A stretch of 26,431 nucleotides of DNA. Source: a virus. The stretch spans positions 1 to 26,431 of the IMG/VR virus record IMGVR_UViG_3300032177_000067. The stretch is one strand, 5' to 3'. Every line of letters begins with the position of its first letter. The first letter of the stretch is position 1. The notes beneath the pieces are model-generated. The model did not search any database. It was given only the letters and a program-made list of their open reading frames with translations, and was not told the origin of the DNA. Positions 15,032 to 21,060 of this stretch are shown one piece after another. The translations under genes and the position numbers were made by a program.

Positions 15032-16489
15032 CTAAGCTGCCATGGCACTACGCGCGCCGGCAGACACTTCCCGATGCTCAGTCTTATCTGACCAGGCATC
15101 TTTCTTATGGATCACCTTGGCACTCTTGCGGCCCCAGACATTCATAACCCAAGAATCTGCGCGGTTAGGAGATCTTCCTAAACGATCCTTAACATCTTCC
15201 TTGGATTCCAGCTGGATCTTGCCCCGGGTATTGATAAAGTATTTCCTTTCTTCTAGTTCCTGCTTAAGATACTCATCATCCGGGATCCTCTCCCGGCCTT
15301 CTTCTGATTCCTTCTTTGCATAAAACCACATCTCAGCTGCCAGATTATAATACTGCTCATCCTCCGGCTTGCCTTGAGAGTGGATCTCTTCTAAATAAAC
15401 TCCATCCGGTTTAATCTTCCGGATAAAATCAGCTATGGGTTGTCCTAAGCCATCGCAGTCTATAATGATATGATTAGCCCCGACTTCCCTGGCCATCTGC
15501 AAGGTCCGGCTGCATGAAGAGGGCCCGGTTGATTTCGCCTGGATATCCTGCTTAGAGATGCGTCCGGAGATTCCCCCATAGATTACTTCTTCATCATCTC
15601 CATGGCCAGCCGGATCATTAGAGACCACGATCTTACGAGTCATCTGGCGCGGCTCTTGAGTTACCATCTGAGATAAAAGCTCCGGAGAAAATAAAGTATC
15701 AATGGAAGACTTAGGCTTAAAACCTCTTACCCTGGCCAGCCAGCGCGGATCATCTCCGGTACCTTCCGGATCCCAGAGCTGCCGGCGTTTCTCAATCCAT
15801 TCATAACTAGCCATGCCCGGGATAACAATCTTCTTCTCCAAATAATTCGGAGAATCTAAGGCATCCAGATGAATCACGATGTTATGAGTTGTATCTTCTA
15901 TGGCCCTGGCAAAGGTCCCGGTTGTTCTAAGAGGGTTTCCGATCATAATCATAAGGTTATGCTGGCCTCCCAGGAGAGAATCAAGCTGCTCGAAGATCTT
16001 ATCTTCGACTGCCTGAGCCTCTGAGACAATGACGCAGATATTAGGAGAATGGAATCCCTGGGCCTTACCGGTCTGATCCCCAGATTCTCTAGTGGTAAAA
16101 GCTATGATAAACCAGTCTGGCTCGACATCTACCTTACAAGTTAGGAGCCTGCCGGGCATCTCTAAAGGCGCATTATTCCAGGCAGTTGAAAGCTCGGCCC
16201 AGATGATTTCTTTAACCTGGCGATCTGTCGGAGCGGTTATGATAACTTTGGAGGGAGGATAGCTGTACAAAAACCAGAGAGGGATCCTGCCGCAAATAAA
16301 GTCCTTGCCTTGCATATTGGCAGAAGGAACTACGATCGGCCTATTCTGCGCTATGGCTCTCGGAATTGCCTCTAGTATCTCGGCTTGACCTTCCGACAAT
16401 AACGAGACCCCCAGGGCGCGGTAGAGCCACGACAGGGGATTCGCTTGAGCCTTCACTAATTCGATTTGAGATAGTGGTAGTTTGGCCAT
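15032..16489 (-). CDS. terL: Terminase large subunit
   Basis: A 485-residue packaging ATPase/nuclease. The ATPase half has a Walker A-like loop VVPSANMQGKD near residues 53-63, ITAPTDRQVKEIIW after it, a Walker B-like strand NICVIVSEAQ near 150 and the coupling motif MIGNPLRTTGTF. The nuclease half shows VVSNDPAGHGDD, IIIDCDGLGQP and the final SPNRADSWVM, giving the expected acidic residues. The Walker B position has Ser-Glu rather than Asp-Glu. The start is an ATG at 16489 with only a weak ribosome binding site, inside the upstream terS frame, so translational coupling is likely. It cuts and pumps DNA into the prohead. Confidence 0.9.
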   Translation of the reverse strand: MAKLPLSQIELVKAQANPLSWLYRALGVSLLSEGQAEILEAIPRAIAQNRPIVVPSANMQGKDFICGRIPLWFLYSYPPSKVIITAPTDRQVKEIIWAELSTAWNNAPLEMPGRLLTCKVDVEPDWFIIAFTTRESGDQTGKAQGFHSPNICVIVSEAQAVEDKIFEQLDSLLGGQHNLMIMIGNPLRTTGTFARAIEDTTHNIVIHLDALDSPNYLEKKIVIPGMASYEWIEKRRQLWDPEGTGDDPRWLARVRGFKPKSSIDTLFSPELLSQMVTQEPRQMTRKIVVSNDPAGHGDDEEVIYGGISGRISKQDIQAKSTGPSSCSRTLQMAREVGANHIIIDCDGLGQPIADFIRKIKPDGVYLEEIHSQGKPEDEQYYNLAAEMWFYAKKESEEGRERIPDDEYLKQELEERKYFINTRGKIQLESKEDVKDRLGRSPNRADSWVMNVWGRKSAKVIHKKDAWSDKTEHREVSAGARSAMAA

Positions 16490-17054
16490 CTTTCGCTACG
16501 AGTTTAATTACCTGGATGAGATCCAGTTTCTTCTTCTTATCTTCTCCGGCAACCTCACGCTCAGCCTGCCGCTTATAGATTCCAAAATGCTCGCCTAATA
16601 ATTCGAGAGCGCCTTTCTTATCCCATACCTTGATCGATTTAATCCAGCCAGTCTGTTCTTTGCCGGACTCATCTTCTTTAGGCTCCCAGAGTTCTTTAAC
16701 TTCGATAGAAGAGATGCAGCGCGTTAGATCTTCCGGCATCTCATGAATGTTTTTAAGAGATCCATCTTTATTAAAGGCCTGGCGGATATTGACCTTGGCT
16801 AATCTCATGAGCTCCCGGACCACAAAATCAGCGCTGGCCTCGAGACGATCTTCTCTTTGCTTACGGAGTCGATCTACTTCGGCCCGAATATTAGCTTTTG
16901 CTAACAACCTAGAGGCTTGCTCATTAGCAGTATGTTCAGAGAATCCGGCCCGGATCGCAGCCTGGGTCCCATTGAAATCGATTAAGTATTCTTTGCAAAA
17001 TGTTATTTGACGCGGATTTAAGGAAGGTTTTTTTTGAGGCTTGCGTTTTTTAAT
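16341..17054 (-). CDS. terS: Terminase small subunit (Terminase_2-like)
   Basis: The family core reads LNPRQITFCKEYLIDFNGTQAAIRAGFSEHTANEQASRLL, the helix-turn-helix of Terminase_2 small subunits that bind the packaging site. An ATG at 17108 lies inside a terminator-like hairpin, so it is rejected. AAAGGAG is followed after six bases by an in-frame ATT at 17054, giving IKKRKPQKKPS as the mature start; a rare ATT start is therefore proposed. The 3' end overlaps terL by 149 bases out of frame and encodes a low-complexity tail rich in Ser, Gly and Arg. The 237-residue length suits the family. Confidence 0.8.
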   Translation of the reverse strand: MKKRKPQKKPSLNPRQITFCKEYLIDFNGTQAAIRAGFSEHTANEQASRLLAKANIRAEVDRLRKQREDRLEASADFVVRELMRLAKVNIRQAFNKDGSLKNIHEMPEDLTRCISSIEVKELWEPKEDESGKEQTGWIKSIKVWDKKGALELLGEHFGIYKRQAEREVAGEDKKKKLDLIQVIKLVAKDGQTTTISNRISEGSSESPVVALPRPGGLVIVGRSSRDTRGNSESHSAE

Positions 17055-17079
17055 TGCGATCTCCTTTAGATAATAAAAA

Positions 17080-17118
17080 AAGAGCGATCTTGTATTGTTA
17101 TAATACAAAACCGCTCTT
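17080..17118 (-). terminator. Terminator hairpin in the terS leader (attenuator-like)
   Basis: On the minus strand AAGAGCG (17118-17112) pairs with CGCTCTT (17086-17080), and an inner TTGTATT pairs with AATACAA, capped by ATAAC. Seven T residues follow directly, giving a typical intrinsic terminator. It lies between the promoter at 17155-17184 and the terS ribosome binding site, so transcripts must pass it to reach the late genes. Confidence 0.7.
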
Positions 17119-17145
17119 CTGGACCTCAGTAAGAGCTTGACTCTT
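17113..17145 (-). promoter_or_regulatory. Antiterminator and competing hairpin in the terS leader
   Basis: On the minus strand AAGAG (17145-17141) can pair with CTCTT (17135-17131) as a small hairpin. The overlapping GCTCTT (17136-17131) can instead pair with AAGAGC (17118-17113), which is the left arm of the terminator. The three pairings are mutually exclusive, as in transcription attenuators. No leader peptide or known ligand-binding fold is visible, so the trigger is unknown. Confidence 0.5.
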
Positions 17146-17154
17146 ATTGCTTAA

Positions 17155-17184
17155 AGTATAAACACAAAAAAACTATTTTGTCAA
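17155..17184 (-). promoter_or_regulatory. Sigma70-type promoter of the packaging/structural operon
   Basis: On the minus strand TTGACA (17184-17179), an 18-base T-rich spacer and TATACT (17160-17155). The -35 box overlaps the TGA stop of the gene at 17181. It is the only clear promoter ahead of terS. Confidence 0.75.
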
Positions 17185-17348
17185 GATTTTTTTTCTTCTT
17201 CTTTGGAATTATTGTCTGTATGAAAAGTAAAGCCCTCGCACTTAATAAGAGCAATTTCTCCCTCCCGGGCGGTAATCTCAATAATTTTTGTCCAGAAGGG
17301 AGAAATTTGATTCATAGCCTGCTGGAATTTTTCAAGGGCAGTTGCCAT
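17181..17348 (-). CDS. Small unknown protein before the late promoter
   Basis: A frame whose likely start is the ATG at 17348 (55 residues, MATALEKFQQAMNQISPFW); an ATG at 17381 would extend it by 11 residues and neither has a clear ribosome binding site. The protein has an amphipathic helical first half, a strand-like IIEITAREGEIALIKCEGF, and a charged tail of Glu and Lys. It overlaps the upstream gene by 17 bases and its stop overlaps the -35 box of the terS promoter. No family recognised. Confidence 0.5.
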   Translation of the reverse strand: MATALEKFQQAMNQISPFWTKIIEITAREGEIALIKCEGFTFHTDNNSKEEEKKS

Positions 17349-17526
17349 AATTATTTTTAGAAGAGCGAAACGGTCTGGCATTGCGTACTATGGTATAAAA
17401 CTGGATTCCGACCTTTTTCAAAACCTTATTCGCGCAAGCCAGGACTTCTTTAATCTGCGCTATATTAACCTGGACTTTCTTCCCTTCTAATCCCGAGATC
17501 TTCTTTGCTAAAGTATTGATATTCAT
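17332..17526 (-). CDS. Small unknown phage protein
   Basis: A 64-residue protein, MNINTLAKKISGLEGKKVQV at its start, with a helical, Lys-rich pattern and IAQIKEVLACANKVLKKVG as a likely amphipathic helix. Its ATG overlaps the TGA of the lipoprotein gene as ATGA. Short proteins of this KISGLEG.-.IAQIKEVL type recur in environmental phage early regions next to genes of unknown function. No catalytic residues are apparent. Confidence 0.58.
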   Translation of the reverse strand: MNINTLAKKISGLEGKKVQVNIAQIKEVLACANKVLKKVGIQFYTIVRNARPFRSSKNNYGNCP

Positions 17527-17786
17527 TTATCCTCCTGCTTATAATTGCTTATGCAATAGGCCGGATGATTCAGTCTCCAGATCCACATCCTGACCTTGAC
17601 TCCGGACTTTACATGGACCGCATACTTCTTATAGCTTTCGGCAATAGTAAGATCTTCTGGGGCTTGCTGGACCCCATTGATCCAAAACATAGTCTGATCC
17701 GGAAGGCTGATATAAACCGGCGGCCGGACAGTACTGCATCCGGCCAGGAAAAAACAAAATAAGATTAAAAAGATGTTCTTCCTCAT
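17523..17786 (-). CDS. Small predicted lipoprotein
   Basis: An 87-residue protein beginning MRKNIFLILFCFFLAGCSTV, a textbook type II signal peptide with lipobox LAGC, so mature Cys17 would be lipidated. After processing about 70 residues remain, with a Pro-rich start (RPPVYISLPDQ) and two Trp motifs (WINGVQ, WIWRLNHPAY). It would sit on a membrane facing the periplasm, probably the outer membrane. Small lipoproteins in phages include Rz1-type spanins and superinfection-exclusion proteins, but nothing here decides between them. The ATG overlaps the upstream stop as ATGA. Confidence 0.72.
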   Translation of the reverse strand: MRKNIFLILFCFFLAGCSTVRPPVYISLPDQTMFWINGVQQAPEDLTIAESYKKYAVHVKSGVKVRMWIWRLNHPAYCISNYKQEDK

Positions 17787-18043
17787 ACTACCATATTCCC
17801 CATCGTACTTCTCATATCTGCTCCGGCTCTCTCTATAAAACCATTCCGGGCATCCTTAAGCATCTCGAATCCATACTTATGACGCGTATAATGAAAAGTA
17901 AGGATTGAGTTACCTTGTTTATCCTTCTTATCCGTCTCTACCGCTGCGAATAAAACGAATCCTTTGCCGGATAGACATTTCTCGACGATGGCTGCGGTTT
18001 CCTTTTTAGGATCATAAACTTCCTTTTTTGGCTGTTCTACCAT
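17783..18043 (-). CDS. Small unknown protein
   Basis: An 86-residue soluble protein with a Lys-rich N-terminus, then KGFVLFAAVETDKKDKQG and ILTFHYTRHKYGFEMLKDA, which look like a small alpha/beta unit. The ATG at 18043 has an excellent ribosome binding site (GGGAGGAGG). It is translationally coupled to the lipoprotein gene downstream. No family recognised. Confidence 0.6.
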   Translation of the reverse strand: MVEQPKKEVYDPKKETAAIVEKCLSGKGFVLFAAVETDKKDKQGNSILTFHYTRHKYGFEMLKDARNGFIERAGADMRSTMGNMVV

Positions 18044-18047
18044 ATTC

Positions 18048-18245
18048 TCACCTCCTCCCTTTAAAATAATGATGCGGATGGATCTTGCTGCATTTACATC
18101 CCATCCAGCTCTCCTTACCTTTAATAAATATCCGGTATCTTCTATATCCGCATACCGGGCAGATCTTCTGGCTTACGGACCTGGCCTTGCCACTTTTTAA
18201 GAGGGCCTCAAGATCTTCCCGGGAGTTTATTGTGATCGTCTTTTT
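18048..18245 (-). CDS. Zinc-ribbon frame without a canonical start
   Basis: An open frame of about 65 codons reading through an acidic helix (REDLEALLKSG) and then a zinc ribbon (KICPVCGYRRYRIF, later MGCKCSKIHPHH). The cysteine pairs and the clean run to TGA at 18048 argue that it is coded. No ATG, GTG or TTG occurs before the ribbon. It lies in the -1 frame relative to the upstream gene and joins it at a run of seven A (18247-18241 on the minus strand), so it may be made by ribosomal slippage as an extension of that protein, or the run may hide a sequencing indel. Confidence 0.5.
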   Translation of the reverse strand, partial: KKTITINSREDLEALLKSGKARSVSQKICPVCGYRRYRIFIKGKESWMGCKCSKIHPHHYFKGRR

Positions 18246-18559
18246 TTAACAACCATGAATTGTTTTAAGATCCCGGCCAGCTCATCCGTAAAGATCTCAA
18301 ACTGCCCATGATCAAAGGAAAATCGATAATCTCCATTACTTATTGCTGTTAGGTTTAACTGGAATCTCATTGCATTATTTACCATGATCGCCTCAACAAT
18401 CTCATGGATAAGAACCTGGAACCTGCGTTCATCGGCATAACTCTTATCTATCTTGATAATATGTTCATGCCAATAAAAACTTCCGCCCTGAATCTTTTTA
18501 TCGAAAACTATACTCCATTTAACTCCGCCAATAATAAGAGTTTTAGGGAATTTTATCAT
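18227..18559 (-). CDS. Metallopeptidase-like protein (HEIxE motif)
   Basis: A 110-residue protein with the motif VLIHEIVEAI (H52, E53, E56) on a helix and a later acidic helix FEIFTDELAGIL, resembling small phage proteins distantly related to ImmA/IrrE or SprT zinc metallopeptidases, where HExxH is usual. Here the second histidine is replaced by glutamate. The first half is beta-rich (VKWSIVFD, HEHIIKIDK). Its ATG at 18559 shares a base with the upstream stop (TGATG) behind GGAGG. The role might be cleavage of a repressor or another host protein, but activity is not established. Confidence 0.6.
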   Translation of the reverse strand: MIKFPKTLIIGGVKWSIVFDKKIQGGSFYWHEHIIKIDKSYADERRFQVLIHEIVEAIMVNNAMRFQLNLTAISNGDYRFSFDHGQFEIFTDELAGILKQFMVVKKRRSQ

Positions 18560-18918
18560 CAAGCCTCCGGGGCCAGGATCCTTAAGGCTAATTCCTTACA
18601 TGGAAAGAGCGCCGGCTTAGTGGTAGTAAGGGTTTTAACGAATGCCTGGATCTTCTCAGTTAAAAGATCAACTTTGAGATTCCTATCTTCTTCCGTCTTC
18701 TTCTGATCCGGCCGGGCCCCAGGAGCCAGATTGAGCTTATCCAGGGCAGTAAAGACTTTTGCTACTTGTAAAATATAAGGCCCCTGCTCAGCCTCCGTAA
18801 GTTTTTCAAAGGCCATCGCATCCTTGCGCTTATCCGGCTTAAGGCCCTCAAAATAGATCAGCGCGGCCAACTGATTAACTAGACTCTGCGGTTTCTTGTC
18901 TGCTTTCTTCTCTGACAT
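18559..18918 (-). CDS. Unknown helical protein
   Basis: A 119-residue, largely helical protein. It opens with a Lys-rich segment, followed by SLVNQLAALIYFEGLKPD and a charged middle region, and ends in FPCKELALRILAPEA. The ATG at 18918 is chosen because GGGGGA stands upstream; a TTG lies one codon earlier. It overlaps the upstream gene by 44 bases. No motif points to a function. Confidence 0.55.
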   Translation of the reverse strand: MSEKKADKKPQSLVNQLAALIYFEGLKPDKRKDAMAFEKLTEAEQGPYILQVAKVFTALDKLNLAPGARPDQKKTEEDRNLKVDLLTEKIQAFVKTLTTTKPALFPCKELALRILAPEA

Positions 18919-19117
18919 CAAATCCCCCTTCCTTTGTGTTAAATAAACATCCTTCTTTATCCTTTAGATTCCCAATAATCATCTCTGCCTCGCATATAGT
19001 AAGTTCATCAAAGGCTTTGCCATAGAAAGTCCGGATATATTCCTCGGCATTGCCAGAAAACCCGGTCTGCATAATAACATCGACGACTTGCCTTTTAAGC
19101 TTTGAAGGTAGAGACAT
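18875..19117 (-). CDS. Small unknown protein
   Basis: An 80-residue protein with a basic N-terminus (MSLPSKLKRQVVDVIMQTGF) and a helical middle (EEYIRTFYGKAFDELT, then CEAEMIIGNLKD). The tail is acidic. The pattern GKAFDELT..EAE.II..L is seen in various phage regulatory or DNA-modulating proteins, but not closely enough to name a family. The ATG overlaps the end of the preceding broken gene by 23 bases. Confidence 0.55.
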   Translation of the reverse strand: MSLPSKLKRQVVDVIMQTGFSGNAEEYIRTFYGKAFDELTICEAEMIIGNLKDKEGCLFNTKEGGFDVREESRQETAESS

Positions 19118-19389
19118 AGTAAGTTTTTAATAATTCTAATAGAGTATCCCGGACTTTTATCGTATCCACAAGATGATTCTCGATGCGATCGATCTCTTCC
19201 ATGGCTGCCTTAAGGCCTTTAGGTTTATATCCCATCCCTCCCAGAAGATCTGCCATCTGCTGCAAGATCTCTTCCCGGGCCTCCGGAGGAATTATAAAAG
19301 TTGCCTCATCCTGAGAGGTAAAGCCGCTCCCAAATTCATATTCCTTCCAGGCTCCTTAAAGGAGCTACGATATTAGTAGCTTTCAGCAT
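19095..19389 (-). pseudogene. Small gene split by an apparent frameshift
   Basis: An ATG at 19389 opens a frame that stops after 17 codons at 19336 (MLKATNIVAPLRSLEGI). From about 19355 the +1 frame continues without interruption to a TAA at 19095 and reads like real protein (KEYEFGSGFTSQDEATFIIP, REEILQQMADLLGGMGYKPK, helical MEEIDRIENHLVD). It has no good start of its own before a TTG and ATG around residue 30. The two pieces together would make one protein of about 97 residues. The break lies at or just after the palindrome GCTCCTT-T-AAGGAGC. The cause may be mutation, a sequencing error or programmed shifting. Confidence 0.55.
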
Positions 19390-19412
19390 TTTTCAAATGC
19401 ACACAGGCCCCT

Positions 19413-19613
19413 TTACTCTAATTTAACCGGATCCTTTAGATCCAAAAATATAACCTTAAATCCTTGTTTCTTAAAGCTGGCCAGGGCTTTGGCCTTAGCT
19501 GTAAGCTTAGCGCTCTCCAAAGATCCAGCAAAGACAATCTCATATCCGGATCGGCTACCGGTTGAGCCCTCATAAGAGTAATTAAGATCGACACGATATT
19601 TATTTTGCTCCAC
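19413..19613 (-). CDS. Small unknown protein
   Basis: A 66-residue protein starting with GTG at 19613, overlapping the upstream gene by 14 bases. It appears to be alpha/beta: strand NKYRVDLNYSYEG, strand YEIVFAGS, then a long Ala/Lys helix (SAKLTAKAKALASFKKQG) and a final strand FKVIFLDLK. Such a compact arrangement could be a double-stranded RNA- or protein-binding fold, but no family is recognised and nothing supports a specific role. Confidence 0.52.
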   Translation of the reverse strand: MEQNKYRVDLNYSYEGSTGSRSGYEIVFAGSLESAKLTAKAKALASFKKQGFKVIFLDLKDPVKLE

Positions 19614-19776
19614 CTAATGCCCTCAAAATTGATTCTAGAGTTGTTTTGCTATATTCTCTCTCTCGCTTGGGCCGGTTGTCTCCGTACTTCTTGATATTAA
19701 GCCTTAAGAGCTTACGACGCATGCGCTTTTTCTCTTGGGCCTTACGATGATGAGCATTAGCTTGCGCTGATCTCAC
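19600..19776 (-). CDS. Small very basic protein
   Basis: The start is taken as GTG at 19776 because it overlaps the stop of the replication gene (GTGA) and has GGGGAGG eight bases upstream; a longer reading into the replication gene would be an artefact. The 58-residue product is rich in Arg and Lys (HHRKAQEKKRMRRKLLRLN), which suggests nucleic acid binding, with a short C-terminal helix (LESILRALGG). Position directly after the replication initiator makes a replication accessory role possible. Confidence 0.55.
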   Translation of the reverse strand: MRSAQANAHHRKAQEKKRMRRKLLRLNIKKYGDNRPKREREYSKTTLESILRALGGAK

Positions 19777-20531
19777 TTCATCATCCTCCCCAAGATCTCC
19801 GCGATACTTTCTGCCTCTGAAGAAGAAGACGATCTCCCTTGAGAAGATCCAGACACTGTATGCATAGCTATATTCCAGCGGCTCCATTCATCCCTAAGGA
19901 CCCGGATAAGCCATGGCCAGGGTTTGCGAATTGTGGCCTTCTCGCGCCAGTAAGCCTCGCAAACTTTAAGCAAGACCTCTTCCGGGAATTCAAACCCGGC
20001 CGGCTGCTTTAGTAATTTTTTTGTTTTTATGAGCAAAGGGTAGATATTGAATCCGTCCTTGATAATTAAATTAAAAGCCTCCTGCAAAGCAGGAGAGTTG
20101 CTTTTGTTTTTCTCTACTCTACTCTTCTCTACTCTACTCTGTGTTAGTACTACCTTAGTACTACGATAGTACTCCTGTACTTCTAATGGAGGATCAGGAT
20201 AATTCCCCTTAGAGGGATGATTTATTGTCTGATGTTTAGAAAGGGTCGGACACCAAAGCCATTCCTTGCCATCCGATTCAAATACAAAATATCTGCGCTG
20301 CGCGATAATTTCTTCTATAATTGGAACGATATCAATGTTTTCTTCTGGAAAAATGTTATTTTTAAGAAAAAAGAGATCATAAGGAAGTACTCCTCCGATC
20401 TTCTTTTTCTCTTCGTTTGGGTCGCTCATATAACACCAACTTAAAAGATAAAAAAACCGCGCTGGGATGGATAATGCGCGGATCTCTTTCTCAAATGGGT
20501 ATATCGGATCTATTTGTCTTTTTCTGGCCAT
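19773..20531 (-). CDS. Replication initiator-like protein
   Basis: A 252-residue protein whose N-terminus (ARKRQIDPIYPFEKEIRALS, then IPARFFYLLSWCYMSDPNE) resembles the winged-helix of phage replisome organisers and replication initiation proteins. A central linker with SRVEKSRVEK separates it from a C-terminal helical domain with FEFPEEVLLKVCEAYW and ALSO KPWPWLIRVLRDEW, as in helicase-loader-type proteins. It would bind the origin and recruit host helicase. The ATG at 20531 follows closely after the HNH gene. Direct repeats lie within the linker coding region. Confidence 0.68.
   Translation of the reverse strand: MARKRQIDPIYPFEKEIRALSIPARFFYLLSWCYMSDPNEEKKKIGGVLPYDLFFLKNNIFPEENIDIVPIIEEIIAQRRYFVFESDGKEWLWCPTLSKHQTINHPSKGNYPDPPLEVQEYYRSTKVVLTQSRVEKSRVEKNKSNSPALQEAFNLIIKDGFNIYPLLIKTKKLLKQPAGFEFPEEVLLKVCEAYWREKATIRKPWPWLIRVLRDEWSRWNIAMHTVSGSSQGRSSSSSEAESIAEILGRMMK
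20111..20140 (-). repeat. Two perfect 15-base tandem repeats in the replication gene
   Basis: On the plus strand TCTCTACTCTACTCT occurs twice in direct succession (20111-20125 and 20126-20140), encoding the duplicated SRVEK in the protein linker. It lies beside the 11-base repeats at 20144-20176, suggesting a repeat-rich origin region in the gene. Confidence 0.8.
20144..20176. repeat. Three 11-base iteron-like repeats
   Basis: TTAGTACTACC (20144-20154), TTAGTACTACG (20155-20165) and ATAGTACTCCT (20166-20176) follow each other with an 11-base period, each centred on the palindrome AGTACT. One repeat per helical turn is typical of initiator-binding iterons, and lambda-type phages place such iterons within the initiator gene. 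Binding by the product of this gene is inferred. Confidence 0.6.
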
Positions 20532-20532
20532 G

Positions 20533-20844
20533 TTATTTATATCCTTTCGATCGATTACATTTCCGGCAGCTTAAAAGAAGATTGTCTAAAATAGTTTGTC
20601 CTCTTTTGATTAAAGGCACGATATGATCTATCTCAAAAGGAATTAGGCTATTATCGTTACCATTCTGTCTAAGATCTATTTTTTTAGGATTCTCTACGAT
20701 GGTAGGTCTGCCATATCGACTATCGACAAATTGACCAATTTTTCCGCAATACTGGCAGGTATTCTTATCCCTTTCAAAAACAGCTATTCGTAAATGAAGA
20801 GGGATTACTTTCTTTATGCGGTTAAGCATCCTTCCTTTAGGCAT
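20533..20844 (-). CDS. HNH endonuclease family protein
   Basis: A 103-residue protein with a zinc-binding HNH arrangement: CQYCG (C30, C33), the catalytic FEIDHIVP (D73, H74), N88 in LDNLLLSC and CRKCNRSKG (C93, C96, N97). HNH proteins of this size next to phage genes are often homing or packaging-associated nucleases. Its N-terminus is basic (MLNRIKKVIPLHLRI). The ATG at 20844 has AGGAGG. The segment between C33 and D73 is about 20 residues longer than in the most compact HNH domains. It is far from terminase here, so a homing or replication role is as likely as packaging. Confidence 0.82.
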   Translation of the reverse strand: MPKGRMLNRIKKVIPLHLRIAVFERDKNTCQYCGKIGQFVDSRYGRPTIVENPKKIDLRQNGNDNSLIPFEIDHIVPLIKRGQTILDNLLLSCRKCNRSKGYK

Positions 20845-20989
20845 GCATTCCTCCTATAAAAATAAAACCCCGGGCCCGGTAGATGAGACTTTTACATTTG
20901 GGGACAACCGGTACCCAGGGCCGCCCTTTCGGGCAGAAAAAATCCAGCGCCTTTGGAGCGCCGGATCTTTTAATTTGGTTAGTCTGCAT
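20837..20989 (-). CDS. Small unknown protein with GC-rich hairpin-prone codons
   Basis: An ATG at 20989 (MQTNQIKRSGAPKALDFFCP) has a GGGGA site upstream and opens 50 codons that end at 20837, overlapping the HNH start by eight bases in the same manner as other genes here. The middle reads PKGRPWVPVVPKCKSLIY. Two internal hairpins, including one followed by six T on the minus strand (20937-20964), look like a terminator but fall inside the frame. The reading frame argues for a real protein, yet an attenuating structured leader for the HNH gene is an alternative. Confidence 0.55.
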   Translation of the reverse strand: MQTNQIKRSGAPKALDFFCPKGRPWVPVVPKCKSLIYRARGFIFIGGMHA

Positions 20990-21024
20990 TTTAGGTCCCC
21001 TTTAGTTGCTAAATTAGTATATTT

Positions 21025-21053
21025 CTTCTATCATACAATTAAATTTCTGTCAA
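21025..21053 (-). promoter_or_regulatory. Sigma70-like promoter
   Basis: On the minus strand TTGACA (21053-21048), a 17-base spacer and a weaker TAGAAG (21030-21025). It follows directly after the stop of the gene at 21061 and precedes the small gene at 20989. Confidence 0.55.
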
Positions 21054-21060
21054 GAGTTTT

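Noticed and set aside
17099-17104. TATAAT on the plus strand as a -10 box
   Set aside because: No -35 element at the right distance and no plus-strand gene; the sequence is part of the terminator stem and loop.
17055-17108. ATG at 17108 as start of terS
   Set aside because: It falls in the terminator hairpin, lacks a ribosome binding site, and adds a Tyr/Asn-rich extension not typical for the family.
20937-20964. Hairpin with six T on the minus strand, terminator-like
   Set aside because: It lies inside a well-formed 50-codon frame, so it is not listed as a terminator, although a dual role is possible.
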